The notes: generated from the letters alone by a model not told the origin. A stretch of DNA of 64,000 nt from Bicyclus anynana (GCF_947172395.1 NC_069083.1:19500501-19564500); one strand, 5' to 3'. Shown: positions 1 to 12,455, counted from the stretch's first letter. Numbers and translations: made by a program.

Positions 1-116
1 TTTGACTTGCACACCAATCACTCGTCAAATTTAAGTTCTTCTTTGTCTGCGGACAAATACATGTCAGTATCAGACAAAGCTGCTCGCATTCGCACGGACT
101 GTTTACCTAGTATTAC

Positions 117-428
117 CTCAGACCAATTATTGTATAGGACCTGCCTCGCTAGACGTTACTTTTCTGTCAAAGTATATGATCAACGATCGAATGCGATTAT
201 AAAAACTGTCTCTATACTATCGATGTTAAATAGTTGTAATCGTGTTCGTCGGTTAAAGACCTCCGTAAAAATACCTTTTTGTGTAATTGAATTGTGTAAA
301 AAATGGGCAATAACTTCTAGTTTAGTGTAAGATATGTATCAAATCTAAGCTCGTTTTCTTCAGAAAATGACAGACAATTGTGTTTGTGACTATGAGTGCG
401 ATACAGGTCCTTCTATAATTGGTCTGAG
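117..428. mobile_element. MITE-like element with ~32-bp terminal inverted repeats
   Basis: The left end (117-149) and right end (398-428) are inverted copies of each other: both contain CTCAGACCAATTAT and AGGACCTG, followed by a TCGC match, with a small internal length difference. The interior is AT-rich and has no recognisable protein; the 107-codon frame that runs across it shows no domain. The size (~312 bp) and structure suit a non-autonomous DNA transposon. The direct repeat AGTAT lies near both ends (109-113, 429-433) but is not flush on the left, so the target-site duplication is unproven. I do not recognise the family. Confidence 0.4.
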
Positions 429-880
429 AGTATGACAGTAGAGTCGAGGCGCTGTGGCGAGTGGCGGGACGTGCCGCCGCGACTAGAGTGCTAATTCGGC
501 CGCCGCGAGTGTCTCCGCGCCCGACGTCGGCACGCTGCTTCTTTATGAAAAACTATAACTCTGGCTTTATTAGCGTTGTAAATCGTGTTACTGAGCTTCT
601 GTTGTGTAACTCATCATATAAATAAATAAAAAATAACGTTTCTTTGTTGTACGTTTAAGCCGTTTGTTCGGCCGTGATAAACTTTGGTTATGCTAGTATA
701 GCGTCTGGCCCGAGTGATCTCACTTATAAATATGTTGCGCCAACTTTAAGCATAAGTTGTAATTGCCTCGTGGGTCCAGTGCTTAGCATGTGTGGCTTGA
801 GGTCACGAGGTGGGTGGAGATATTAATTGTAATGTTGAGCTTTTCTTTCTTTCAATTACATAATATAAACATTCTCAACC
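429..880. other. no gene seen; short GC-rich pocket
   Basis: A GC-rich pocket at about 445-540 is followed by AT-rich sequence with AATAAA-like runs near 620. No open frame of interest or splice-supported exon was found. Confidence 0.5.
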
Positions 881-889
881 CGGTGTTGG

Positions 890-960
890 GAAGTTCGTCG
901 TGTTACACCCCCGTGTCTCAGAAAGCGAGACTACCGGTTTCGATCATTTTTCATTAACAT
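890..960 (+). repeat. RTE-type LINE 3'-region fragment
   Basis: The segment around TGTTACACCCCCGTGTCTCA, continuing to ATTAACAT, matches the same motif order seen at 55838-55925 (TGTTACACCCCCTGTTCC ... ATTAACATCTGATAGCGATCG). It is therefore a truncated copy of one dispersed family, which I take to be the 3' region of a lepidopteran RTE-type non-LTR element. Confidence 0.45.
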
Positions 961-2280
961 AATATTATATTATGAAATAACATAGACAAGAATAATAAAC
1001 AGAAAATTGTTTTTTACCCCTAAATGTTGATGTAAGGTAAAAGCGATCGAATTTTATGTTACAACAAAATGGAAGGCAGCGAATAAAAGTCCCTACAGCC
1101 TCCCGAGCCAACACCGTGAGACCTTTACCAATAAAGCCCCGCCGCTTTAACATTCATAGCCTAATAAACATGCTCATGATTGCCGAACAAGTATAAAAGA
1201 ATATTAGATCTTGTCGTAACGCTTACTCTGATGCTATACATAATAAGGGAATATCTCTCAATAAGTTCAAGCCTGTTATCTTGAACGAGCTTCTATTATA
1301 AAATTCTACTTGAACGATAAACAATCTTGTTAAACGATGATAACAAAAATAAACCTAGCTTAGATTGTTGCAGGCTCTACTGTGACTAATGTGAATTTTG
1401 AACCTCAAGTATTTAATTTATTTTAAGTTTGCAACTTTTGCATTTTAATGTAAGTTACAAATCAACATTTAAAATCTCCCGATACGCTTTTTAGCTAAAA
1501 CTTCTAACTAACTTCAACCCGAGAGATAAACACTTTTTTTGGTATTTAGACATCTTCTAGTTCATGTTTTTGCTTAATACAAGATAACGCTACAAACTCA
1601 TATATACATATTATGTAACTCTCTATTATAGAATTGGTGTATACCACTCATTTTGGTACTTATGTGTCATAGCACATGCACGTAAACTGTGTTGTGGCTG
1701 TAGGCACTGCTGTTCAGAACAGCTCACTCACATGGTGTGGCGTGTACAGAGCAGAGACAATGCGTGTACACTGTCGTGCTACAGCAATGGTACTTACTCA
1801 CAAGTACATTGCCACTGCAGTTATAATTGTCGATTCCGTGTGAGCGGCGCACAAAGCGATGATGACGTCAGCGTGCAGTTTCGGCCGTAATTTAACTTTG
1901 CCCCCCGGGGCGCCTCGCCCGGACTGATCGCTGGCTTTATTGCCTCTACTCCACTGTGGGGGGTGGCTGCTCAAACATTGCAGCACTAGAACTTACCTTT
2001 AACTGGGTTTTAATTTCAATTCAAAGAGAATTTTGTGAATTCAATTTGACGATACTTTTGAAGCTCATTTGTTTTTCATTTTCTTCATAGACTTTATTTA
2101 TCAAAAGAAAAAAAGATTTGAAGCTTAAAACGCTCCTCTATAAACGTGTGTCTCCCGACTTTATGTGATAACATTTCATTCAGTAACTATGATGACCGAG
2201 GTCGACAGCTTAACGTGTAAAGAACTGCAACTGCAACTGTAATCGTTGGTAAAAATGTTTTGAGTTTATTCAGAGAGTCA
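961..2280. other. no gene seen
   Basis: AT-rich sequence with scattered short frames on both strands, none with a recognisable domain. A GC-rich patch at 1840-1960 has a 62-codon minus-strand frame without motifs. Confidence 0.5.
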
Positions 2281-2282
2281 GG

Positions 2283-2327
2283 CAGTAGGCGGCAGGCGGC
2301 AGGTGGCAGGCGGCAGGCGGCAGGCTG
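2283..2327. repeat. short GGCAGGC tandem repeat
   Basis: About six imperfect copies of a 7-bp unit (GGCAGGC and one-base variants such as GGCAGTA and GGCAGGT) in a row. Simple repeat with no coding sign. Confidence 0.7.
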
Positions 2328-2370
2328 TACTTATCACTGGCGGACGCTCGCAACTACGTTAGCGTAAAAA

Positions 2371-2560
2371 TGTCAGTCAGATTTTCATAAATTCCGCGGA
2401 AACCTTGAATTTTTCCATAGATTTTCCAGAGAAAGAAAGTATATGTTGCTCAATAATGTCCTCCTCTATAACCAGTCAAAATCGTTTTTAAATCGGTTCA
2501 GCCATCTCACAGATCCGCCCGGACAAACAGACAGACAGACAAACATTTAAAAAAAGATTT
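2371..2560 (+). repeat. dispersed repeat with (ACAG)n, family shared with 44965-45110
   Basis: Contains AATCGGTTCAGCCATCTCACAGAT followed by CCGGACAAACAGACAGACAG, preceded by a TTTTCC-CATAGATTTT-type stretch. The same order (CATAGATTTTTC ... TTGGTTCAG ... GATTAGCTCGGACAGCCAG) occurs near 44995-45085. It looks like a non-autonomous repeat common in insects; the class is not certain. Confidence 0.45.
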
Positions 2561-2699
2561 ATTGTGATTTGTATCGTGTACGAGTAAATAAGCAAACACA
2601 TTTATCTTGAAATCATAGACAGACACTTAAATTTCATACATTTGTACTGATGACGTAGATACATAGTCCTGAAAATAAAGTCATATAAGTCTGTTTTCT

Positions 2700-3235
<536 letters not shown>

Positions 3236-3283
<48 letters not shown>
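3236..3283. repeat. (GAT)16 microsatellite
   Basis: Sixteen GAT triplets in the same phase and orientation as the array at 2755-2916, separated from it only by the LINE fragment. Confidence 0.95.
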
Positions 3284-4640
3284 CTCCTAAAAAAGACGCA
3301 CAATGCTACTCACCTGCCTTATTTTAAATTTTGCCTACCAATTGACTCATAAACATTCGAGCAAATACCGCAGTTAGTTGAAAACTAATCGTGGTCGGAG
3401 CCGGCAACAGAACAGCTTCAAAGTTTTAGCGCAAATATGAGCTCCCGCCGCTCTCGCGAATGGGGAACGAGTAATGCGATACATTAGATACATTAATCTA
3501 GAAATACTTGCTAATTGTTAGTTAGTATACGAATTTGTGTTAGGAGAAAATTTGATTTAGTGTTGTATCACATTGCACTATATTTTATTGTTATATTGCA
3601 CCACAGTAAAGTGGCTATATTCGGCAGCGGTATCTGAAAACCTAATATAAAAAAAAATTAATAATGGACAACCGTGACACTTAATACCTACCAAATAGAC
3701 AAAAAAGGTCATCAAAATTGTTCGAACCGTTTCAGATTAGTGTCCCAAATAATGTTGTCGGTAGGTATATTAGTTATGCATATTTTTCGCTTCAAAATAA
3801 TTTTCAAGTGAACTTGGTTTAAATAATTAAGTTACAGAGTTAACGCAATGAACTGTGTCCGAGGTGATCCGGTAACGTGGTGTGCTTTAACGAGCAATAA
3901 CGAGGGGGTGCATGGGGGAGCACTGAGTATCACCGCTGAGCACACACTTGTAGGTTTATCATTTTATGGTCCAATGATCTAAAAACATTACAGCTTACGC
4001 ACTTCCACTTATTTATACATTTCACATATTATTGTTTACCAGAGTTATACTCGATATATTATGTAGATGTAAACGGCCAATGTATGCTATTGCCTATTGA
4101 ACAATAAAAATATGGTATTAATTTGTTTTACACACAAAATAAAGTGCAATAAAACATACCACTGCAAAATATAAATTATTATTTATTTTACATGTAAAAG
4201 AGTGTATTCTAACTTTTTATGTAATAATTATCTACATAATTAATAACAGTTTGAAGTCAACTTTGAATAAACACAAGTTTTTGTTTTAATATAAAATTTG
4301 CATAATATGGGATGTTAAAAATTGTAGAGTTATTATTAGTATTTATTTTTTTATAATTGTAGATTTATTTATTTGTTGCGTAGTTGCAGATAAAAGTAAT
4401 AAATATCCCACGATTTTGCGTTTTATATTATCAAACTTCCATCAATAAGTTTTAAATCGATGGGGTTTACTAACAGAAGCAGTGAATAGAGATAAATGTA
4501 AAATTTGCGTGGATTTTGTTGAAACAATCCCCCCTTTTCTCCCTTTTGGCGATTGTGTGATAAATGATTGATAAATTATGGATTATGATCGCGCGAGGAG
4601 GTTGGTTGGTAAAAGTTGCAAGAACTAGCGATATTATAAA
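3284..4640. other. no gene seen
   Basis: AT-rich sequence with no convincing open frame, RNA gene or repeat structure visible by eye. Confidence 0.5.
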
Positions 4641-4644
4641 ACTA

Positions 4645-4805
4645 ATATTAGTGTAGCTTTATAACCGAGAGGTCATAGGTTCGATTTCTAGGTTAGGATT
4701 TCATTTTACTAGCGAAGATGATTGCAAAGTAATATAAGGTTCCTGTGTGATGCCGCATGTCAGACCGAGGTATAGGTTGAATAAGCTAAATATAATTTAA
4801 TAAAT
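4645..4805 (+). repeat. possible degraded tRNA-derived SINE
   Basis: GAGGTCATAGGTTCGATTTC resembles an RNA polymerase III B box (GGTTCGANTCC) and is preceded by TAGTGTAGCTTTATAACCGAG, a weak A-box-like segment. The segment ends in A/T-rich AATAAATAAAAATT. There is no target-site duplication I can define. Confidence 0.3.
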
Positions 4806-6149
4806 AAAAATTATAATCAATGGAGGAGTACCTAGCGCCATGCCTTGTAAAGATCACGGGCTTAAAACTGATATATTGATGGTATAAATATGATTGCTGA
4901 CACCCGATCTAGGATTGGGTGCCGATAAATTGACACATAATATGCAAGGATTCGTCCCTATCAGGTGGGCCTTAGGAAGGAAGGTTTTGCTGAATAGTTT
5001 TTCACTTTAGATCAGGTGGGCTATCTTTTATTTCATCAACATGCATACAATATTGAAAGGCCGCTTACGCTTATAGCTTGGAGCGAGTAAGCTCACAGTT
5101 CATATGGGCGACTGACAGGTGCACTTTATCTCTGATATAATAACGTTTACAAAGCGCGACCGGTTTGCAACTACGAAATATTATCTTAATAGTACGCACA
5201 ACTAAGTTATTTAGATTTTGGTTAGTACTTAATATAACTTAGTAAAATAGAAAGTATCTACAATATCTAGTTTTATTGTTTATATAAGCCGTTTTTAAAA
5301 TTTGCATGTTTTCATTAGTTTTTATTCACTACTTAAGTGTGCCACCGTTACCGGTTTTTTGCTGTTCTTTATCAAAAAAGAGAAAGAGAAACAAGGTGGT
5401 GGAGTTTCTGAGCACACTCGCTAAAAGTATAGTAAATTAAGATAAAATACGATAGACATGCAAAATTACAATTATTCTTTTAGAGCGGCGATCTATTAAG
5501 TTTAATGCACCTTTCCATGCTAGTTCTGATCTGAGACAGGTAAAAGATTTTAACTTTAGACTCGATTCATTGCCAGAAATTGAGTTTAGATGAGATGATA
5601 ATACCTAAGAGGTCAATGAGATCGCTAATTGTAACTGATATACCCTAGAAAGGCTCCGCTACCGCTTATGACGTGTCCAGTCGCGCGCGCAGTGGGCCGG
5701 GCGGGCGACAGCGCACTTTGTCTTCGTTAAGGTAATAACGTCTCTGCGAAGCGGACGCGGCTTTATACTGCAATGGACAGCGTCGCGTCATATCGGGCCA
5801 TGAAACGAACAGATTTTAAAGGAATTAAAGCTTTTTATGGCTCGTAGTGTAAACTGCAACATTTTTATGCACCTCGTTAACAGCGTTGTAAAAAAAAATA
5901 TTCATTTATTTATGATTTTTAGTTTTAAATGACATTTGCATTATTTTTGTTTTTGTGTCGTTTTGATCTCTTAATACTATGCTCTGGTTCATGCGACAAA
6001 TGTATATTACAACTAAAGAAAAACCTATTACAAAACATGGAATAATTGATTTATTTTAGACTGAATTTATTTTATACATTTTCAATAGTACTTTGTCTGG
6101 TTATATTTTATAAAACAGATCATCATCTCCTTTCCCTTATTCTCATATC
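4806..6149. other. no gene seen
   Basis: AT-rich noncoding sequence with one GC-rich pocket at 5675-5760. No supported feature. Confidence 0.5.
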
Positions 6150-7218
6150 TATAATTCATGATGCGCAGTTCGGTTTTCGGCCGGGCTTATCGACTGAGAC
6201 AGCAATACTGAGCCTCAAGCAGACAGTCCAGTACTATACAAATAGAAAAACACCTGTTTACGCCTGTTTCCTTGATCTCTCCAAAGCTTTTGACTTAGTT
6301 TCATATAATGTGCTATGGAAAAAGATGAAGGAGGCAGGCGTAGCGCCGGAGTTGCTCAATATCATGAGATACTGGTATGCCAACCAGCTGAATAATGTTA
6401 AGTGGGGAAATGAGCTCTCTTATCCGTACAGGTTGGAATGCGGGGTAAGGCAGGGGGGGTTAACCTCGCCCAAGCTTTTTAATTTGTACATAAATGAGCT
6501 GATTGTAGAACTCAGCAAAAAACCAGTCGGGTGCTGGATCGATGGCATATGCGTCAATAATATAAGCTATGCTGACGACATGGTGCTGCTGGGTCCTACG
6601 GCTGGCTCAATCAGAGAGCTGATAAAAGCTTGTGAGAATTATGCAGCTGCAAATGGCCTGATATATAATGTGGCAAAGAGTGAATACTTGATCTTTAGGG
6701 CTCCCCGCAAACAAGTGCGATATGAACCTAATATCACTCTCAGTGGGACTTCTTTAAGAAGAGTTACCCAATTCAAATATCTAGGTCACTATGTTACGGA
6801 GAGCCTTGAGGATCAGGTAGACATTGAAAGAGAGAGGAGAGCTTTGTCGGCCAGGTGCAATATGTTGGCCCGCAGATTCGCGAAGTGTGGTAAGGAAGCA
6901 AAAATAACTCTATTTAAAGCATATTGCCAAACCTTCTACACCGCGAGCCTGTGGGTTAACTACACACAGAAGTGTATGGACACCCTAAGGGTGCAATATA
7001 ACAATGGGTTCAGGATGCTGTTGGGCTTGCCCCGGTTTTGCTCAGCGTCAGGTATGTTTGCGCAGGAGCGGACAGATGATTTTTATGCAATAATTAGAAA
7101 ACGGAAGTCATCCCTCCTGGCAAGACTGCGGGCGAGCCCCAATAGTATCTTGAACATGTTAGCAAGCAAGACTGACTCGCCAATCCTGCAGAAATTTATT
7201 TCTGTTTTGGTGCGGTGA
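6046..7218 (+). CDS. reverse transcriptase, LINE ORF2 C-terminal part (5' truncated)
   Basis: An open 390-codon frame whose first ~37 codons read into AT-rich flank and are not part of the element. From about residue 38 it is a non-LTR reverse transcriptase: motif A FLDLSKAFD (75-83), motif B around RQGGLTSP (135-142), motif C YADD (175-178), then the thumb and a C-terminal region with FKYLGH and a Cys-rich tail. The catalytic Asp residues of motifs A and C are all present. The endonuclease and the start of the RT are missing, so the product cannot be functional alone. The frame is undamaged after truncation, so insertion looks fairly recent. The RT resembles the CR1/Rex1/Daphne-like group; the clade is not certain. 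Confidence 0.85.
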   Translation: MIYFRLNLFYTFSIVLCLVIFYKTDHHLLSLILISIIHDAQFGFRPGLSTETAILSLKQTVQYYTNRKTPVYACFLDLSKAFDLVSYNVLWKKMKEAGVAPELLNIMRYWYANQLNNVKWGNELSYPYRLECGVRQGGLTSPKLFNLYINELIVELSKKPVGCWIDGICVNNISYADDMVLLGPTAGSIRELIKACENYAAANGLIYNVAKSEYLIFRAPRKQVRYEPNITLSGTSLRRVTQFKYLGHYVTESLEDQVDIERERRALSARCNMLARRFAKCGKEAKITLFKAYCQTFYTASLWVNYTQKCMDTLRVQYNNGFRMLLGLPRFCSASGMFAQERTDDFYAIIRKRKSSLLARLRASPNSILNMLASKTDSPILQKFISVLVR

Positions 7219-7358
7219 GGAGATTGTTAATGTATTTATTCTATCCTATTTAATATAATTGTGCATCTTCTAACATAGTTTATAAGTTATCTTAATGTAA
7301 CTAACCAATGGGCCTTTGTTGCCATAAATAAAGAAATTATTATTATTATTATTATTAT
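6158..7358 (+). mobile_element. 5'-truncated non-LTR retrotransposon (LINE) with reverse transcriptase
   Basis: The element starts in the middle of the reverse transcriptase gene, runs through the stop codon and a short 3' UTR with ATAAATAAAG, and ends in a (TTA)n tail at 7337-7360. An 8-bp TATAATTC occurs at 6150-6157 and again at 7359-7366, consistent with a target-site duplication from target-primed reverse transcription, though the second copy overlaps the TA-rich tail. The 5' truncation is typical of LINE insertions. Confidence 0.75.
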
Positions 7359-7687
7359 TATAATTCTCTCTCAAATCTTAATAGTATGTGACATGACTTT
7401 TCCTTATTGCTCGATAGTTAATAAAAGTAAAACAGAGACCATTATATTTATAAAACAGCATACTTTGCCTTATCCATAAGGTAAACTTAACTTTCCATTG
7501 AAAAACCGTTATGTCATTACGATGACGTTCTTATATGAGCATCATTGACCTCGTCAAGTTCCGTACAAATTCGAAAGTAACTAAGCAACATCACTGAAGG
7601 TTTCACAAACTGCTACAACAAACATTGCTCTACCGACAAGGTAATCTGGTACCACATACAAGCTAAACCTAGCCGTTAAAGTTGCAT

Positions 7688-7733
7688 GTTTTGGAAAACA
7701 CTACGCATATTATTGCGTAGTGTTTTCCAAAAC
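7688..7733. repeat. perfect 20-bp inverted repeat with 6-nt loop
   Basis: Arm 7688-7707 (GTTTTGGAAAACACTACGCA) is the exact reverse complement of 7714-7733; the loop is TATTAT. It lies in AT-rich noncoding sequence and does not extend beyond the arms. Confidence 0.95.
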
Positions 7734-7736
7734 TGT

Positions 7737-8094
7737 AAATAATATTTAACAAAAACATAATTGCGAAAGTGACTTTGTAAATTTTCGTAAATTAAATGCT
7801 ATTAAGTATTTTGTTAAAGCACTACTGACAAATGATTTTTTTATTTGTATTGCCTAAAATATCCCCAAATCATCAAGGAAAGCCGGGTGAAGCCAGGGTC
7901 AGGTGCGATGTATTAAACGGCAGTTTAATGCGCTTATCAGTTCACGGCTCGATGGGCGGCATCATTAGAACTTCGAATGTTAAGGCGCGTCTACACTAAC
8001 GAACTCAGCACGAAACAGAGCACGAGCACGAGTCCAGGCACAAGTCGATTCGTGCTGCTGAATCATACAACAAAAATATGTATAATTCTCAAAG
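7737..8094. other. no gene seen
   Basis: AT-rich sequence with a GA/CG-rich patch at 8000-8045 (GAGCACGAGCACGAG). No supported feature. Confidence 0.5.
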
Positions 8095-8186
8095 TGGAGA
8101 AGGGGAGTGTTAACTAGATTTAAAAGACGTCTTTAACCCTACATCCTTCGATCACGAGTCCGGGACTTCACTCAAGGTTCCCTGAT
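8095..8186 (+). repeat. dispersed repeat, inverted copy at 29541-29638
   Basis: AAGGGGAGTGTT, AAGACGTC-TTAACCCTA and GACTTCACTCAAGGT occur in this order here and, on the minus strand, at 29541-29638. The two copies are diverged, with small length differences. I do not know the family. Confidence 0.5.
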
Positions 8187-10090
8187 AGGTACCTGATAGG
8201 TTTCCATTCAATAATCGTGCTCTTTAAATCCACTTCTGATATCAAACCGTTCCCAACATGCTCATTAAAAAAACGTAGGCGGAAAAATTGTTTAAATAAA
8301 TATTATCTAACTTATACTAATCTAAGCTATTCAAAACTATGGACGCAATGATGTTGAAAATAGTAAACGACATCATATTATTACTTCATATATGTGTGTA
8401 CAATGTGCATCGTTACATACTCATAATTTTTCATCTTTAAAGCCAGGCCTAAGTACAAATCATCTTGTGTAATGTTTATTATGTGATTTTTATGGAAGCA
8501 CTTAACACTACATCAGTCAAACGATTTTTGTTTTCTAATAATCATATAGTTAGCACCAACTGAAAAGTTGTACGAGTTGTACGCATTGAAAAGGATTAGA
8601 TCTCGAGCGACCCACACACCGACATTAAATTGTCGAAGTACCCTCACTAACTCCGGGATTATCGTTTTAAAGTTCGCGAGAACATTGTGTGTACTCAACA
8701 GGCCCTAGTAATCCCCGTTGAAGCAATTAATCTAAACGTGTCAATTGGTAACACTCCAAAATCCTATTTCCAGGTCGAGGACCTCTATTTGGTAGGTATT
8801 TAACAACAAATTAAAACGTTAGCGATGTAAAACAGTTGTAATGTATTTATGATGCTTGCTTAGGTTTGCGTTTTAAAAGCCAGTATGAAATTTTTTAAAA
8901 CAAGTTTTTATTTATTTATTCTCAGCATTTAGTTTTAATTTGGTTAGTTAGTTTAAAGTTTTGTTTAGGTTAGTTAGCTTAAAGTTTTATTATGAAGTAG
9001 TTGTCCATACAGAAAACGTTTATTAGTCTATTTTGGTCTCGCGGAGTTTAAAATTCAAAATTCGTTTGTTTCTTAGTTAATTAGTATTACTTTACATGCA
9101 CTATAAACCGCCAAGTTTGACTATTACGAGTACCTAAAAGTGACTCTACTATCGGTTCGTAAGGCAGTTTGCCTACATTTCGCTGACCCTCTCGTCTCAT
9201 CAACTTGATTTGGCTATTGGCATGCATCTTAGGCTCAGTGGCCTCTCTTCCTATGAGAGGGATTTTAGAACTTAGTCACACTACGTAACTCGAACGAGGG
9301 CTTGCAGACGTAAGGTTAGAATGATAATAATCGGGAACGACAGCTGAGATCTGAGGTACGAGGGTGTAATAATTTTTTTCACTCCTTTTACTTTGTTACT
9401 GACAAATATTCTCTCAGTATTTGTTATTATGTTAAGCCAGCGTAAAACAGATTACTCCAACGCAAATCCCGTCTAGAGTCCATTCATTAGCTAAAGAGAC
9501 CGAACGAGTCGTAGATCAGCCCACACAGACGCGCAATCATCCGTCACGCTGTCAGAGCAGTATTACCATGGTATTACCGTCACTGTACGTATCAGAGGGA
9601 CATCATTCACACTGATCTGTGTCGCTGTTCCTATCATTATCTGGGTCACGACTGATGGGTACTGTGTTTCTATAGCAGCTCACTTATTCATAGGTAAAAG
9701 TTAGCGTTTTACTACCAATACTCATAAAAGTATCTTTCTATTACAATAATTACAAAATCAATCACGTTTTGCTTCCGAAACATTAATTTATTTATTTGCA
9801 TTCGGGTCTATTTATTTTATGATTAATAATTTCATAGGCATTTTTCATGACCTTAAGATAAATTTTCGCGTAACACAAGACTTACTAAATTTCATGTCAA
9901 AAGATTTCGCACGCACTGTTTGTTTTGGTGACGTATTAAGTACTATATTTTTTAAGTCTCACTCACGAAATAGTTGAGATTTCCTGATTCCTGATATTGA
10001 TCAAATGCATAACACATCATAATTGATACGTCACAGTCCCTATCAGTCGTGCAACGAGACACGGTGCTCTCTAATCCAGACGTCACGGCA
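8187..10090. other. no gene seen
   Basis: AT-rich noncoding DNA; a GTTAGTTAGTTTAAAGTTTT-type short direct repeat is present at 8940-8990. No exon or RNA gene supported. Confidence 0.5.
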
Positions 10091-10106
10091 AGATTAATGC
10101 GTGTCG

Positions 10107-10160
10107 CGACTCACGACTCACGGCTCTCGGCTCACGGCTCACGGTTCTCTGCTCACGGCC
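10107..10160. repeat. short CTCACGG-type tandem repeat
   Basis: Seven imperfect copies of a 7-9 bp unit (ACTCACG, CTCACGG, CTCTCGG). Simple low-copy tandem repeat in otherwise unique sequence. Confidence 0.65.
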
Positions 10161-10509
10161 GAGCGAGTTTTGTTTTCGTTCCTTTTTGCCGCCGACTGAA
10201 TGAATGATGTACCGTTATCGCTCCCGGACCTTCATGGGGCCGATTATTTTTTGCTGCCCTTTTTGTTGGGAACTGTAATTTACTCCCTCAGTATGAATAA
10301 TACGTTTTTCGCATCATAATATAAATAACGTGCATCGCCAATATGTTGCTTTTTAAAGTCGGTTAAGCCATTTACAACGTTGTTATAATAAATATTAAAT
10401 CTGAACTCAAATGTATTTGAAAAACATATTAAAATAGTATATTTACATGTAGGTAAGCTTCTTATAGTTGCCTTGTATTCGTATGTCACGCGTGTACAGT
10501 ATACTGTAT

Positions 10510-10819
10510 TCTATGTATATAAAAGAAAGTCGGGTTTGTTACAACACTTATAACTCTACACCTGCTGCACCGATTAGGGTCAAAATTAGTGAAGAGGTAG
10601 TTGAGAACCAGGAGAAGGACATAGGATGTGTAGGGGTAGGGTTGAGTTGGGGTATAGTAGGGTAGGTGTAGGGAGGCAGTATGGTAGGGTTGGTGTAGGG
10701 TAGGGGTAGGGTAGTGGTGGGGTAGGGGTAGGTTAGGCGTAGGGTTGGGGTAGGATAGGGCTAGGGTAGGGGGATAGTGGGAGGGTATGACTAGGACCGG
10801 ACCGGACCGGGTTTGCTAG
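10510..10819 (+). mobile_element. non-autonomous Helitron carrying GGGTAGG repeats
   Basis: The 5' end TCTATGTATATAAAAGAAAG followed by a CTGCACCGATT-like segment, and the 3' end GCTAG followed by T, match lepidopteran Helitrons. A GC-rich repeat (GGACCGGACCGG) precedes the terminal CTAG in the place of the usual 3' hairpin. The middle (10625-10790) is a degenerate array of GGGTAGGGG/GGTAGGGTA units. No RepHel protein is encoded. The same array type occurs at 19240-19345 and 28337-28370. Confidence 0.6.
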
Positions 10820-11828
10820 TTACTTTATGATATATGAAATAGGTAAGGCGCTGATACTTCTTAAATTATATTTTGAATTTGAGAGGTATTGCATTTACTT
10901 TATACTGCGATAGTTCACAGTACATGCTAGTGTTTTTGCCTTTTTGCTTTCGTTTTAAAGGAAAACAGAACTGCCAAGCAAATGAAAAATACCTTTTCAT
11001 TTAAGTAGTATAAAAGGCTAAAGCCATCATTTCAGTAGGTCATTAATTTGACCCTCCGCGTCGGATTAGCGCCCTTTGATTTAGATGCTAATGGCCCGGT
11101 GACTCCGGCTCGTGCAAAAGTTCATTTTTCAAGCCTCGCTTTTGAAAAAAAGTATACGGACTTGGCTAATTTAAAATTTTCCAATTTGGCGGTTTACTTT
11201 TTATGAAAAAGTTTATGATTACTTCTGACGCTTTTAAGTTATTTTTTTATTATTTTTCCATTTTATTGTACAAAAACAAAAATTGTTACATAATTAAGGT
11301 ACATAAATAGCCATCCTCATAAACTTGACAATTCGACTGCAATAATTGGTTGCAGAATGTAAATAAACATTGCTTTTTCATCATTGGTGGGATTGGTTCA
11401 ATATACAGAAAATTACGAACAAATCACATAAAATATAGATTTAGCTAATTAATTAAGTTACCTCTATAAGACATAATGTAGTCTAATATAAAACACGAGT
11501 AGTAGGTATACGATACGTCGGTAATAATTATTTAGTTTACTCATACCTCTCATGCCTTTGCCAGTAGGTCCCAGACCTACATCGTCATGAGCCCCTACAA
11601 GTATGATTTTCAGTAGAATTATTGTATTACAATTAATCCCACCAGTATTTTTTCCTATTATCTTGTACATTTCCAATTTTAAAATAAAGATTTTTTTATA
11701 AGCTATTTTGTTCAATGTCCTACCTATTCATCTTTTCAAGTTCCAGAACATATAATAAATAATAACTAACCTACAAAATCTAAAAAGTAAAAATGATTAT
11801 ATTTTTAGCCCATTAAATATAATTAAAG
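10820..11828. other. no gene seen
   Basis: AT-rich noncoding sequence; the minus-strand 83-codon frame at 11464-11715 has no domain and is of low complexity. Confidence 0.5.
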
Positions 11829-11833
11829 CTTCT
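11829..11833. repeat. target-site duplication of the Gypsy element, left copy
   Basis: CTTCT abuts the left LTR here and is repeated at 16725-16729 next to the right LTR, as expected for integrase-made 5-bp duplications. Confidence 0.8.
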
Positions 11834-12078
11834 TTTGTATCACTTTAGTACTATTTGGATACTTATATATTGGGGTTTGAGTAAGGTATGTCGTGTCCCG
11901 GGTAGCGGTTATGGGTGATAAATAATAGTAGGCTCCACTGATAAAACACTTATATTGACTATCAGTTACAACGGTTAGGTAACGACTGGCGACAAACCGC
12001 CCGTATTGACTTCGTCATAATTACGAAAATGCTTAAGTAGCATTTTCATTTACAATCTATGTGTGTGTGACCACCACA
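11834..12078 (-). repeat. 3' LTR of the Gypsy element
   Basis: 245 bp, identical by eye to 16480-16724. In element orientation it starts TGTGGTGGTC and ends GATACAAA. It contains an internal 9-bp hairpin (GAAAATGCT / AGCATTTTC, 12025-12047). Confidence 0.95.
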
Positions 12079-12108
12079 TCATTCCACCCCCTTTTTTTTT
12101 TTTTTTAC
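12079..12108 (-). other. polypurine tract of the Gypsy element
   Basis: Directly inside the 3' LTR the minus strand reads an A run followed by GGGGGTGGAATGA, a purine-rich run suited to priming plus-strand DNA synthesis. Confidence 0.7.
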
Positions 12109-12455
12109 AGAAAACAATGTATAGGTAGTATAGGGGTGTTTCATTCTTAACACTATAAGCACAATGCTGACAAAACGTTTCACGAGGAGCATACACTTGT
12201 TACACTTAAACTAATGAACTCTGTAAGGCTAACAACAAAAAAAATTTTAAACACAAAAAAAAAAATATAAATGACAATGTAAAATTTGTATAAGTGTAAT
12301 ATTATGTAAACAATTTTGTAGAACACCTTCAAATACAATTACTTTAAACAGAATATGGTTTTTACTTATTCTAGAAAAAATTTTGGTACTACGTGATAAA
12401 ATATAAATCATTTCTTAAAATTATAAACATGACGAAACAATTAACAATAATGCAA
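12109..12455. other. 3' untranslated region of the Gypsy element
   Basis: Between the pol stop codon and the polypurine tract; AT-rich, with no open frame. Confidence 0.6.

Noticed and set aside
10625..10790. Telomeric or subtelomeric repeat
   Set aside because: Insect telomeres are TTAGG; these GGGTAGG units are degenerate, lie between Helitron-type ends and recur inside the window.
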